DNA of 64,000 nt, from assembly GCF_002878395.1 (NCBI RefSeq), contig NC_061121.1:133533893-133597892 (forward strand), written 5' to 3'. Shown piece by piece: positions 34,751 through 47,170 of the stretch (positions are counted from its first letter, which is position 1; every line of letters starts with the position of its first letter). Under the pieces are notes generated by a model. The model worked only from the letters and a program-made list of their open reading frames with translations. It did not search any database and was not told the origin of the DNA. The DNA comes from Capsicum annuum. Its lineage: Eukaryota > Streptophyta > Magnoliopsida > Solanales > Solanaceae. The position numbers were made by a program, and so were the translations under genes.

Positions 34751-35800
34751 ATGCCTCTTTGAAAAATCAATGCCTGTAGGGATGATAACCAGCCACCTCG
34801 GCCTGTAGATCTTGAGAATAAGAATGTGTCACATGCATAGTTTCGAGCAGCTTTTCAAGAGCTAGACCAAGATATGACAATTAGTGTTAGGGAAAACCAT
34901 CAGGTTGTAGCCCCACCTCAACAAGATGGGGGTTCGACCGCAGCCAGAATCAGAGATTTCATAAAAATAAACCCGCCAAAATTCTTTAGGTCAGTATTAG
35001 GTGAGGACCTATAACTTTATCTTGAGGATGTAAAGAATATCACCCTGATTATGCATGTTTATAAGGAGGAGAGTGTAGAATTAGCATTCTATAGGTTGAA
35101 AAATGTTGCTCGTGATTGGGTAGTGATATGAAAGAAGGGTAGGGAGAGGATGCAGCTCTCATAACTTGGCAGGTGTTTCAGGATGCATTTTTTAGATAAT
35201 TTTTTGTCACTCGAGATGAGAGAAGCTAAGGTAGAAGAGTTCATAAACCTAAGGCAAGGCTTCATGATAGTGAAAGAGTATTGCCTTAAGTTTAACCAGT
35301 TAGCTAAGTATGCTCCTAAATTGATGGCTGACCCTAGAACTAGCATGAGTAAGTTTATAACTAGTGTGTCTGGGTTGGTGTTGAAGGAGTGTAGGACTGC
35401 TATGATCAATAGAAATATGGATCTTTCTAGACTAATAATGCATGCTCAGCAGATTCAGACAGATAAATCAAAAGAAAAGGAGAGTGAATAAGAAAGCCAG
35501 AACAGGTAGTTATAGTTTCTCTCAGGCAGAGTCATAGGGTGGTAATCATTCTCAGCATAGTCAGAAGTTTTCACTCCCAGCTCTATCCTTAACTAGTGTA
35601 CCCGCACCAAACTTCAGGGATGTCAGTTATGATGGAGCACCAGGCTTTAAATCCCAGAGTAGCATAAGAAGTGAGCGTACCTATCCGCTTTGTGAGGAAT
35701 ATGGCAAGAATCACCTAGGTGTGTGTAGAGCAGGCAACGAGGTATGTTTTGGATGTGGTAAGCTAGGCCATAGGATACAGGAGTGTAGAGTGCTAGCATA
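34751..35800 (+). pseudogene. Gag of the gag-only element, zinc knuckle intact, frame broken
   Basis: From the ATG at 34751 the text includes FRAAFQELDQDM, FIKINPPKFFRS, VELAFYRLKNVARDWV, then the open part 35183-35491 with REAKVEEFINLRQGFM and FNQLAKYAPKLMADPR, and HAQQIQTDKSKEKESE. At 35745-35786 the zinc knuckle CFGCGKLGHRIQEC retains C-C-H-C. At least four stops and a frame change at about 35180 break it. The protein would coat element RNA. No protease or RT follows before the 3' LTR. Confidence 0.85.
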
Positions 35801-36669
35801 GAGGGGAAAATATTTCCATTAATAGGGCACCAATAGTGGTCTGCGTCAAAATAGATTTTATGCACTCCAGACCTGTCATGATCCGGAAGGTTCCCCAAAC
35901 ATAGATTCGGGTACGTTATAAGTCCTTTACATTCATGATATCCATTGTTAGATCCCTTGCTCCCATTAGAGCTTATGTTTTAGTATGAGTTAGTTAGTAA
36001 AGCCAGCAAGTTAGTTTAGCAGTCAGACATTCAGATTCGTATAGTTTGTTTTGTCATCTTTTCATCTAATTATTTTATCCAAAATATCTAGGAAAGATAA
36101 CTATTCCAAGGTAGAAAGTCCTAGTAGTTGAAAGATAAGTTCAGTTCATGAGTCATGCATTAGTTTCAGATTCTCGAGGTTTAGTTATGATCCAGTTCAT
36201 AGGTGCCTTATGTATCGCCTCAGTTTTCTCAAGTATGTCGGTGAAATAAGTATTCTTAGAGGGACATAGTGTCCCAAGGGGGAGATACCCTATAACTCCC
36301 CAATGTTTTCCATTCCTTAAACCATTCATTTTCATGCTTAGATTTTCGTTACAAACTTAACATTAGTTAGCATTACATGTTCATCCATGCATTCAAGAGT
36401 CAGGTCAGTCAGAAATTCATCCATTAGATATGCATGTTCAGTAGGAGAAACTCAGCTTACCAGTAATTTCAATCATGCATTCATGAGAACAACTTAGTCA
36501 GATATCCATGCATCAGATATGCATGTTCAGTATGAAATTTTAGTATATCAGTAGTTTTAGTCATATATAAATGTTTTAGATGTTCACCTCCTTTAAGTAA
36601 GTTCAGTCTATCAGAAATCTCAGCTTAGTCAGTCCCATTCGAGCATGAATTTTCCCAATGGGGAGGTAT
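35801..36669 (+). other. 3' internal region and purine tract of the gag-only element
   Basis: No pol-like text is seen. The tail resembles the 3' end of the related element at 60.4-60.8 kb (CATGCATT/ATGCATGTTCAGTA words). Purine-rich GGGGGAGATA near 36279 and GGGGAGG near 36660 are candidate polypurine tracts; the second adjoins the LTR. Confidence 0.6.
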
Positions 36670-39600
36670 TGTAATATGCCGAGAATCCAAACCGATAGTA
36701 GAACCATGCTTCAAGCTCATGAGAAATTAATTTTATTAGTTTGGTAGTTTTATAATCAATTTTGATGTATATTAAGACCTCAAATATGTCCTAGTTATTA
36801 GACGAATCAAAACATCCCTTACCAATTGAATTCTTGAGAAGGATATTACCATTGTCAATTTCAAATGAGCATATCTTTTTTTATACTATGAATTTTTTAT
36901 CTCATGAACTATCATAGATAGATAATTGAATTATATTTCTAACAATACCAATTTCTCCAAAATCCGATATTGGAGTAAAAAGTTATGAACATTTTTCTGA
37001 GAGTTGTCCGAACTGCCCAGGAGCGACGGGCAAGCTGACGGACCGTCAAGTTAGTGATGGACCATCGCTCTGGCCATTGAAACTGAGGCATTAAGGCCAT
37101 TTTTTGTCCTAAAAATGATGGTTGGAGTATTGGTTAGTTGCCAGAGTGATGGTCCTTCACCCAGACCGTCAACTTTGTCCGAAATAGCGTTGTAACAACA
37201 TTTTAAAAAGGATTTTTGGGTCTTTTTACACCCTTTTACCCCCAAATTACATCAAATCAAAGAACGTAACTCCTCATTCATCCATAACATCAAAATTAGG
37301 ATTTCTTTTAAGATCAAAACCCAAGAGTAAGATTCAAACCCTTCTTCAAGAAACTAAGAAATTCAAGTTCTTCAAGTTCAAGAACCATCAAGAAAACATC
37401 AAGATCTGTGTTTCCCAATCTAAGAACGTTCAAGGAATGTTAGTTATCTTTCAAGATTCAACCTTTTGAGGTATTTTAGATGTTGATTCTTGGGTTCCTT
37501 TGACCCAAGAAGTTCAAGAATTCATTTCAAAATTTTAAAGTTTGTGTATTTATGTGTTTCATGATTTATTTGAATTGAAGTTCATGATTAGGTATTGTTG
37601 AGATTTAATTCATGATTTAGACTACAAGTTTCAAGAATTGATTCTAGAATGTGATGAATTGTGTGATGTTCATGATAAAACCTCTTCAAGAGTCAAGTTG
37701 ATTGACATATCCATGATAATTAGGTGTAGAAATTGTTGAATAACCAAAGCATGCTCCCCATATGTTTGATAAAATGCTTGTGTGAAGGAATTAGAGTCAT
37801 TATGATGTGTTGACAAGAAATACCCAATTATGTATAAGTCCATGCATGCCAAGCGTTTGTTGAAAAGTCTTAGTGAATGAATTGTGACATGTTAGCATGA
37901 TATCCCCAATTATGTACACTTTAATGTATGCTAAGTATTTGTTGAAAGGCTTTGGTGAATGAATTATGAGACATTAGCATGCTTTCCTATACATCTACAA
38001 GTTTATGACTTTCAAATACTTGAAGAGATGCTTCATTGATTGTATCGTGAATGATAGATGATTGCCATGTTGTTCAAGAATTGTTATGCTTTACTTCTAT
38101 GTTATCGAGTCCTGGGGGTATTTATTACCTGATAATTAAGCTGATTGTTTAGAGTCGGAGTCAATTTTCAAGATACTCTTAATCAAATCTCGATCAGTAG
38201 AACTCAGTTAGTCAAAGGACTTAGAAAGACTCAGTAATCTTAGTATTGGTCTATTCCAGTTTAGTATGTAGTTCAGACCTCAATAGTATTCAAATAATCA
38301 ATTCAGAACTTAGTAGCATTTAGCCAGTTAACAGAATTTAGTAGTATTTCTTTAGTCAACAGAATCTAGTAAACTCAGTTAGATCAGCCAAGTAACATGA
38401 TCAGTAAAAAATTTAGCTCAGTCTAGTACAGTCTAAGAAAAAGAATTAGTCAGGTGTCTATTCAGTTGGGAGAAGGATTCTGCACCGAGCGAACCTAGGG
38501 ATGGGGGTTCACCCATTAGAGATAACTAAGATCCCTAGAAACAATCCCTAATTCCAAAATTATGTAGCCAACGTAGGTATGAGATGTCACCCGTTAGATA
38601 GGACTGGCATACTCAGAGGTCACCCGTTAGATAGGACTTATCCCAGGGGTCGCCCGTTAGATAAGACTGACTCCACAACAGTAGTGTCTTTATCTGTGGA
38701 ATGGTACTGACACCCTTCCAGCTGGGGTTACAGGTTGGACCCATTAGTTCAAATTCAAGGTATGTCGGTAAGATGACTACCTCCCACAGTCTCAGTTTTA
38801 GATTCAGTCTTAGTAATAGAACTCAGTTCAGCTATACAAAAATTAGGATTGTCGGATACAGTCAATCATCTTAGTAGAGAACTTAGATAGTTCTAGAGAT
38901 TTAGAGATAACCCATTAGATAGGATTGGTCTTATTTTTAATAAATTATATTCATTATCAGTAGATTCAGAGATCACCCACTAGATAGGCTTGATCTTAAA
39001 TTCAGTCAATAAGTATCAGTATCAAAAGATTCAAGAATCACCCATTAGATAGGCTTGATCTCAGATTTTAGTATTTGTAGACTTAGTTATCAGAATTCAG
39101 TATCAGTAAACTCAGATAGTAATTATGAATAAACCCAGTTATTAGTAATCCAGTTATTAGAATTCAGTATTCAGTGTTACTACGATTTCAGTTACAGTTT
39201 TTGCATTCATGCATGTATCCTTATTCAGTAGTCTTATGTTATCCAGTCAGCTATAGTTCATGCATATGAGCCTTTGCATTTAGTCTTACCTCATCTAGTG
39301 TAACAGTACATTCTCACATACTGACGCATACTTTTCTCTTACGCTATGGTGTTTTATACCATAGGTTCAGAAGTATGAGATCTAGAGGATCCTAAGAAGT
39401 TTAGATTCTGCCACAAACAGTAGACTTAGCAGTGAGTCCTCATCATTCGAGGATGTTCTATTAATTCATTAAATTTCTAAATTCAGTATTTTAGTAGACG
39501 GAGTTAGTTGAGGGATTATCCCATCAACTCCTTATTCATATAGTTTAGAGGCTTTCAAATTAGATGTTCAGACAGTTGGTTTAGTAGTTTTAATACTTTA

Positions 39601-39774
39601 TTCAGTTGTATTTTAGTTTTTGAACCTTATGGCATGTTTCTGCTAGTTGTTTTCTGTATTTTTATAGTATATTATCCAGTCCTCAGTTATAGGTACTAGA
39701 AAAGGGTTAGCTTGTGGTCCTTTGGGATCATAAGCACCATGTATCTTCTGGGGTTCAGAATTCGGGGCATTACA
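36670..39774 (+). repeat. 3' LTR of the gag-only element (3105 bp)
   Basis: It starts TGTAATATGCCGAG and ends GGGGCATTACA, followed by the TSD ATGCC. It aligns throughout with the split 5' LTR. GC-rich palindrome words at 37018-37170 and the CACCCGTTAGATAGG array at 38583-39065 are shared. Confidence 0.92.
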
Positions 39775-40923
39775 ATGCCTTCCGTTGGAGAAAAGAAGCT
39801 ACTAAAGTACAACCCTCCATGTCTGAGAAAGAAATGGTATCAATTTTCTCCTCCGTTCATGAGGGAGAATTTTATACCAGGATGATATCCGCAATCTGAG
39901 AAACTTTCATAGATTTGGTAAAGAATGGGGAATCGTTAGAAGAAGGTATCCAAACAGGAAAAATTGCCAAAAACCCAACATCATCTGAATCTTCTGCATT
40001 CTCAAAGAAGAATAGAGAAGATGTGATTGCAGTCTCTACTAATTCTGTTGATAAATTGAAAAAAATTCAAGCCGAGGAATATTCTTTCCTCACTTCCATC
40101 ACCAAGTTTTTAGCCTATATTCTATGCTCAATCCTAGTACCAAGCTCCACTTCCAAATATCCAACCCCAATACCAAGCTCCACGTCCAAATATTTTACCC
40201 CAGTATCAAGTCCCGTAGCCAAATTATCAGTCTCATGTTTAAGCTACCCTTCCAAAAAATCAAATAAATATCTAAACACCACCAAACTATCATTAAGTAC
40301 CTCCTTCCTCTAATCAAAACTAGTATAACCCCCTACGTCTAAACCTCAAAAAGAAACCTCCTCGAAAATTTACTTCAATGGCTGAAAGTCATACCCAACT
40401 CTTCAAAAAATTGATAAAAGTTTGTTATTTACAGCCTATTCCATCAAAACCTACCAATCCCAATTCCTAATTATTTCAGGCCGATCAAGTCTGTGCTTAC
40501 TATTTAGGAACGGTCGGGCATAATATTAAAGATTGCATCAACCTGAAACACAAGGTCCAAGACTTGATTTATTAGAAGATTGTCACTCTTCAAGAGCCGC
40601 CACAAAATATCACCAGTAATCCATTGCCTAATTATGGGGGAGCCATGGTTATCTTGATCAAAATAGAAGACGAATGGATATCTAAGAAGACAGTTACTAA
40701 GGTGGATTTAGAAAATCCCAAGAAGATAGTAGAAGTGGAGAACATAAAGAAATTTGTGACTGCCTTGGGTGTCTCGGGTACGAATTTGGAAAGAATTATT
40801 AATCCTATTAAGACCCTAGAAAAAACATTTAAACATGGATTAGGATACCAGCCAAGAAAGGAAAATGAGATTGAATATAAGTCAAAGATAAGTCTGTCTA
40901 AATCATTGCCACTCCTGTACTAG
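39775..40923 (+). pseudogene. Tat/Ogre-like gag, C-terminal half, broken
   Basis: The frame resumes with FRWRKEATKVQPSMSEKEMV, VHEGEFYTRMISAI, then DLVKNGESLEEGIQTGKI (39915 onward), a capsid block I associate with Tat/Ogre gag. A Pro/Ser repeat (PSSTSKYPTPIPSSTSKYF) follows. The region QLFKKLIKVCYLQPIP leads to the CCHC-like segment CAYYLGTVGHNIKDC (40492-40536) and LKHKVQDLI, then NPLPNYGGAMV. The frame ends at the TAG at 40921. Internal stops at 39897-39899, 40311-40313 and elsewhere. Confidence 0.8.
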
Positions 40924-43281
40924 TCATTTCTTGGGCATGAGGTGTCAAAAGATGAAGGTTTTAGGGATGGGATAAGAAATCTATTCGAGGGATGAAAAGA
41001 TATACTAGAGTATTTCCCAAAGTCTGATGGGTTGAGAAAGGTTGAACCAGGAGAGGCTTTGCAAAATTGGACCTCCACTCCGCTCATAACCCGTCACCCG
41101 TCGTGGTAAATGAATGGGCAATTTCTAGTAGTTTAAAAAAGAGGTGATGATCCGAAGGAGGCTCGTGATCTACTATTTTATATCTCAAATTTTCTTTTTG
41201 TGTTTTCAAGCTTTCAAAAAGGCATGGGCCCGTATTTGCACGGGTCATGAGCCATAGTTTGTATTTATTTCCCCAAAAGGCCTTTCTTTATTTCAGAAGT
41301 TATTTTGAAATATGATTATATTATTATCTTTTATTATCTTGTTGTCATCTAACTTGGTTTGTTTCAGTAGAAATAATTTAAAGCCTACCAACGTCATGCC
41401 ATGTTAAGGGTTAGATAAATAAAGCAAGGGGAATGATGATGAATAAAAAAAAAGTGATAAGAAGCAGTTAGTGAAAGATATAGAGGAATCTGAAAAAACT
41501 GAGAGAAGCCTAACTTGGATGAAACAGGAGTACTTAACTTGGGCGATCATGATGAAATCAAAGAGACAAGTGTTAGAGATCACTTAGCATAAGCACACTT
41601 AATTCTGATGCGATAAAGCAATACTACGTTTGAATGATATTTTAGTTTTGTTTCCTTGGTTTATTTGCAATCGCCTTTATGATAGTATTTGTTTTATGAA
41701 GTATAATTGTCTAGAATCCCTTTCCTTTTATGTACGAACTGCATTTGACCTAATTCCTAAGAAAGGAATATGGCTTCGGTCAACCCCTTAGGATAATTTA
41801 TCCCTTTCTTTATGTATGAACTATGTGATGACCCGAATTCTCAAGAATGAGATACGTAGGTGGCCCATGTCGGCTTTGGTCAACCCATTAGAATTCTATA
41901 TATATCCCTAGTGTAGTTCTAAACTACATTTGACCTGATTCTTACTTCAACGGGATACGTAGGCACCCTAACAGCTCGGTCATATAACTCGAGGAAATAG
42001 AAACTGGGGCAGAATTTTCAAGAAGGAAGCTAAAAATTCACAAGAGGAAGATCATCATCCAATAAAGAGAACGAAGACCGACAAAGACTTTGGATCCTCT
42101 CGAGCTAAGATCGTCTTAAATAACTTTAAACTAGGGAAAAATTTTTGAGGAGGTCCTCAAAATTTCCACTAATATATTGGAATATATTTCAAATCCCCCA
42201 TCACCAAAGGTCAAAGTCAAGTTTGGGAAATCACCAGCTGCGATAATGTTTAGATAGACTAAATCTCCGGCTATGATAGAACTTCAAATAGAAAGCCTCA
42301 GTGATGCTGAATCCCTAACAATCCTTCATCAAATGTCATACATATTCATCACCAAGAGGAAGATATTTGTCGGGCTTGTACATGACATGACTGGCAGAGA
42401 TTTTCTAAAGCTCTTACAGAAATTTTTGAAACTATTTTCTAAAATTAAAACTACTTTCAAAAATCTATACAAATTTTTTACTTAGTGATTGCCTACACAT
42501 CTATTGGAATAGGGAGTCAGGGTGGTAGTCCCAACATGATGGAGTACCCGAAAGATGGCGAGGAGCAAACCAAGGATCCGAAAAGGTATCCACGAAGTAG
42601 TTTCACTCAAAAACTAATAATTTTTTGTGGATGCAGGGATCAGTACACAAAAATTGAAAATCTTTTTTCAAAAAATCTCCAAACAGGTTGCGAGCCACAC
42701 CAAAGCATATAATGCTCAAGAACGGTATTTTTAGGTAGCCCCGAATACGGGTTTAATACCTATTTATTAAGGACCTTTTGAATGGCTATCTCATTTCTTG
42801 AGACCATGGAGGACAAACAAAGGCGCCTTATCTACTTTATGAATACTGTATTTAAATTCTTTATATAAAAGTAATTGCTAAAATAAGTGACTTTATGTCT
42901 ATTAAATATTTACTTTGAGTGTAGGTGCATTCAATGAAGTTGGCACAATAAATACAACAATCAAAGGATCACTCAATTGGAGAAAGAGCCAAAAGTCATC
43001 CTCAAAATTTGCCTTGAAGAGAAGCAAACAATATTTGAGTAATCTCCAAACAAGGGTTTTGCCCAATTTACTTGTATTCGGTGGATCTTCTATTTAATTA
43101 TTTCTTCAAAAAGAGAAGATTAATAGCAGAATAAATTATTTAAATTATGATGCTCAATATTTGTCATTAAACTATCATAAAGCTTGACTGTGGTCGCCTG
43201 TGAGAGTGACATTGTGCCTACTAACTGTGTACCTTAAGTATAGGTACATGTAGAAAGCAAAACGCAGACAAACATACTCAG
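40924..43281 (+). other. Tat/Ogre-like 3' internal region, no pol recognised
   Basis: Fragments such as GEALQNWTSTPLITRHPSW (about 41056-41110) resemble spacer text near gag ends of Solanaceae Tat/Ogre elements, but no protease D-T/S-G, RT palm or integrase motif was found in any frame. Open frames at 42273-42485, 42485-42712 and 42915-43097 match nothing I recognise. GATACGTAGG occurs at 41850 and 41950 in related context, suggesting local duplication. Confidence 0.55.
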
Positions 43282-43299
43282 GTGAAACTGTTTTCAAAT

Positions 43300-43568
43300 C
43301 ACCGAAAGAACCATTTCATATCATTTCATTGTCGAGAGGGCCATTTCATGCCATTGCCAAGAGGGACATTTCATATCATCTCACTATCGAGAGGGACATT
43401 TTATGTCATTGCCAAGAGGGCCATTTTATATCATCTCATTGCGGAGAGGGCCATTTCATACTATTGCCAAGAGGGCTATTTCATATCATCTCACTGCCAA
43501 GAGATCTATTTCATGCCATTTCCAAAAGGGCTATTTTATCTTATTTCATTGTTGAGAGGGCCATTATA
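43300..43568. repeat. ~30-bp minisatellite (CATTTCAT...GAGAGGG)
   Basis: About nine imperfect units, each with CATTTCATRYCATYTCA and CGAGAGGG or CAAGAGGG; alternate units pair into a 60-bp higher-order unit. It gives open frames of 84 and 117 residues in two frames, which are repeat artefacts. Confidence 0.88.
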
Positions 43569-43850
43569 TTTAATATCTATTGACACGCGAGATAGTATAC
43601 CATCGAGGATATCATTAGTATTTAATATCTATTGACACACAAGATAGCATACGCTGGCGTCGAAGATATCATCTGCATTCAATATCTATTAACACGCAAG
43701 ATAGAATATACTGGCGTCGAGGATATCATTAGCATTTAATATTTGTTGACATGCAAGATAGCATACGATGGTATCAAAGATAACAACAAAATTCAATATC
43801 TGTTGACACGTGAGATAGTAAATACTGGTGTCGAGGATATCTCATTATTT
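43569..43850. repeat. ~57-bp minisatellite (TTGACACGCAAGATAG)
   Basis: Five units: the landmark TTGACACGCGAGATAGTAT and variants occur at about 43580, 43632, 43688, 43746 and 43803, each followed by TGGCGTCGAGGATATCAT-like sequence and TTTAATATCT. Confidence 0.88.
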
Positions 43851-43959
43851 TATGAATCAGCATCTGAATGCATCAAGAGCACATGATTTGAAGGGACTTC
43901 TTTTAGTTGCTATCTGAAGGTGGATTATATATGAGATTTCCTAGAAATTGAGAATTTGA

Positions 43960-44510
43960 GGGTCATCTATAAGTCATATTATTTGAAAAAGGATAGTGTG
44001 CAGATTACCTATGAGATGATATCCCATAGGTCATCCGTAAGCCGTAACGATATCCTAACCAGGAAATGTTCAAGGTTACCCAAAAATTGATAGTCTGAAG
44101 GTTATCCATAAGTTGCAACTAAATCCTTACCGAAGAATATGCGAGATTATCAAATTGATAAGTCTAAGGGTTCTCTATGAGCTGCGTTATATCCAAGATC
44201 GATTATGTGCAAGATTACCCAAAGACTACCAATTTAAGAGATATCTATAAGTCATATTGTATCCAAGATTGGATGATATGCAGGAATACCTGTGGACTAG
44301 CGATTAGAGGGATATCTGTAAGCCATATCTTATCCAAGGTTGGATAATGTGCAGGATTATCTAAAGACTAGCATTTCAAAGAATATATGTAAGTCACCTC
44401 ATATCCAACATCAAATAATGTGCAAGATTATCCAAAGATTAATAATTCAAGGGAAATCTATAAGTAGTATCGATACAAAAAAGGCACAAAACTTACCTAA
44501 GATCATATGT
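43960..44510. repeat. ~70-bp minisatellite (GTGCAGGATTACC)
   Basis: About seven to eight diverged units with the landmark TGCAAGATTACC near 43999, 44070, 44141, 44208, 44280, 44350 and 44421, plus ATCTATAAGTCATAT and ATCCAAGATTGGAT. Confidence 0.8.
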
Positions 44511-45699
44511 AAAGAATTATTAGCAATAACCGGAGAGGTTATCATACAAAAAATATAATAAGTGACCAAAGGGTTGTTGCATCAGCATAAGATTAAACGG
44601 TTGTAGGGACCGTTCTGTATAAAGTGTCGTCGGTGTCCAAATGGGACACCCCACTTTGAAGACATACTCACTCGACAAATAAGCTAATTATGCAACAACC
44701 AAGAGGGTTGTCCTGTTTGTTGTTGCAAGTTAATTCCTTCCAAACAGGTACATGAAAGGATGACTTTGCTTTTTAGGCGATAACTCAGGTGGAGATATAG
44801 TAAAGACTATATACCTCTTTCGTGAATTATATTTAGCGCTAAAACTTTTTGTTTGAAACATTGTCGAGAGCATCCAAGAGGATGAAAATATCAAATCAAA
44901 ACCACAGGTGCGGATGACTCCAGACAGGATACAGCACAACGTAGAACTCTTTCTTAGCAGTAAAACGGGGCATAGTCTAGAGAGGGACATGAAACTCTCT
45001 GGACGCGAGCTAAAGAATGATCACCACCACTATCTAGCCACACCTCTATAATAAGGCATTTGGGTATTCTAGGATATACTGATTTTATGTTTACCTTTGG
45101 GATATTTCTAAACTCATACCGAGGGTAACATTCTCTTTCTTTTAAATTTGGGTGACAACATACTTAAAGTTTTGGAAATTATGTCCAAATAAGTTCTTGC
45201 CTATGGATGTGAGGGATCCAACATTCATGGTTAAGAGGTTACATGCCTCTTTTTCGTAACTTAATTAATTTGTCACTCATCTTGAACCAAAGATTGTCTG
45301 AAATAAAAGACTATCTTTTCTACCGATTGAGTCGAACTACAAGCAGTCTGATTTCCTGAGTCTCGGAAATATGTAGGTTAGGCTCCATGTAGAAAACTCA
45401 AGTGCATTCTAACCTTCCCCCAAATTCCTTTATTGTCCGGCTTTTTGGTTTTATCAAAAACTCGAAAATCGAAATAACTTGTAAATTTTTTTGAAAATCA
45501 TTATTTAATAGTTTTATGAGCTACAAGTGGCCTGAATTCTTATGTAACCTGAGAATATAGGAAACCTGATACCGAGGTCTGGCGATAACTCCATAAAACT
45601 CATGCGAAAACCAACCTTCTTCATGAATGAATTTGTGGTCAGACAAAAATTAGGAACGTCAAACTCCCTTTGCCTAGGGTTACTTGCATCCAGTCTACC
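44511..45699 (+). other. Tat/Ogre-like region before the polypurine tract, no gene
   Basis: Unique-looking non-coding sequence. A minus-strand frame at 44730-44990 shows no similarity that I know. Confidence 0.5.
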
Positions 45700-45712
45700 A
45701 AAAGGGAGGGGG
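45700..45712 (+). other. Polypurine tract of the Tat/Ogre-like element
   Basis: AAAAGGGAGGGGG, four bases before the 3' LTR. It primes plus-strand DNA in LTR retrotransposons and fixes the element as plus-strand. Confidence 0.85.
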
Positions 45713-46878
45713 CAGTTGTTGACACCTATTTTTTGTCCTCAATAACTAAGTTTAATTTCGAATTTCTTCGATTTTCAAATAAAATTACAGGATTTATTTT
45801 ATCCGAATAAAAGTCTTTCAAAGTATTTATCTGGGTGATTTTGTCATTTTAAGTAGCGATTATATATCATCGTATTTAGTTTTATGAGATTATATAATTT
45901 GGTCACTTAAATATTTATTTTATGAAATATCAGATTTTAATCAAAGTTTATCTTAAAAATAAATTTAAATGATTAAAACCTTGATTTAAATGTCATGTGT
46001 TCTTAAAAATAACTTATTTGAAAATAAATAAAATAAATAAATAAATAATTTTGTTTGATTTTATTAAATCAAGAAACTCCAGATTAAACAGGGTATTAAT
46101 TCCTATCAAATTTCGATTTAATTTAGTCAATTTAGTAAATTTGACCATAATTGAAATAGAATTGATCACAATTGAAATGCAATTGATCAAATTGATATCC
46201 AATTTGGTTAACATTTAAATAAAATTGACTAAAAACTCTAATTTAGTTTGGCCATTTCTTAAATGACCAAAATATCTACCCTTTCCTATTTTTTATTAGA
46301 CCAAAACAGCAACCCAATAACATTAACCACAGGAGCCCATTTCTTTTCTTTTCTAATGTTACCAGCCTAATAACAATATTAACCACAACAGCCTATTTTT
46401 TTTTAATGTTACCAGCCCAACTACACTTTCATCCCACAATAGCCCAACACCAAACACGCCCCAACCCACTCCTTTCTTCAACAAACAACATCACCAATGA
46501 CCCAAATCTCCCTCACCTGGCCCGACCCGACCCATCCAGAGGCCCAAAATGAGAAACAACCAAGTCTCTTCTGTTTCACCCGATACAACACTAAACCCGA
46601 CCTGACTTACGTGAAAACCAGCTAATGACATAAAAAAAATAATGACATACGACAATAGCTTCCACCAATGATTACAAAGAACAATATCAACAAAATTGAC
46701 TCGTCTTCAACCCCAAAAACTAGTGAAAATCTGACCCGTGACCTGATAATCAGCAACGATAGCTGCGAAAATCCAAAAACCATTTTTAAATTTTAAATAT
46801 TTATACAGTTTTTATCCTCAAGTGAGAGATCTCAAAAGGCCAAAAATTTACCCTCCATTCTCTTTTGTCCCACATTGG

Positions 46879-46886
46879 TATAAAAA
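46879..46886 (+). promoter_or_regulatory. TATA box of the Tat/Ogre-like LTR promoter
   Basis: TATAAAAA in a short GC-richer context (CCCACATTGG upstream, GGGGGATCC downstream), at a position suited to the U3/R boundary. The corresponding segment is deleted in the 5' LTR. Confidence 0.6.
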
Positions 46887-47145
46887 CAATGGGGGATCCT
46901 CTACCCTCTCTACAAATAGCTCATTTGGGAGCAATTTTGGAAGAGAGGCTTGAGAGGTGGAAAGTCCCTTTTGAGTAAAATAGTTATATTTTTTTAGTAA
47001 AAATTTTGTTTCATAAAAATTGATCGGCTTCTAAAAAGTTTGAGTTTTCGAGTTGACGGTGATATTTTTCGGTTGTGGTTGATTCCGACGAAACTCATAG
47101 TCTCGATTTGCTGCCTTGAAAAAGGTGAATGCACCTCTCCCTTTT

Positions 47146-47170
47146 ATTTTTATTTTTATTTTTATTTTTT
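47146..47170. repeat. (TTTTTA)n run in the 3' LTR
   Basis: Tandem TTTTTA units, within the segment absent from the 5' LTR. Confidence 0.85.

Larger units (their letters stand above)
28658..39774 (+). mobile_element. Gag-only Tekay/Del-related LTR retrotransposon (TR-GAG-like)
   Basis: LTRs at 28658-34527 (with a nested solo LTR) and 36670-39774 both start TGTAAT and end GGGGCATTACA. A PBS of the initiator-Met type (TGGTATTAGAGTCTAAG at 34532) follows the 5' LTR, and a purine tract (GGGGAGG near 36660) precedes the 3' LTR. The internal region is only 2.14 kb, shorter than one LTR, and encodes just a gag. The first 150 internal bases match the autonomous-type element at 55635-55790, so it is a deletion derivative or relative that must rely on another element for pol. 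Confidence 0.9.

Noticed and set aside
43282..43635. Open frames of 84 and 117 residues in two overlapping frames
   Set aside because: They lie wholly in the 30-bp minisatellite; a repeat without stops stays open in several frames.
40924..45716. Search for a pol or captured host gene in the Tat/Ogre-like interior
   Set aside because: No protease, RT, RNase H or integrase motif and no recognisable host domain in any frame.
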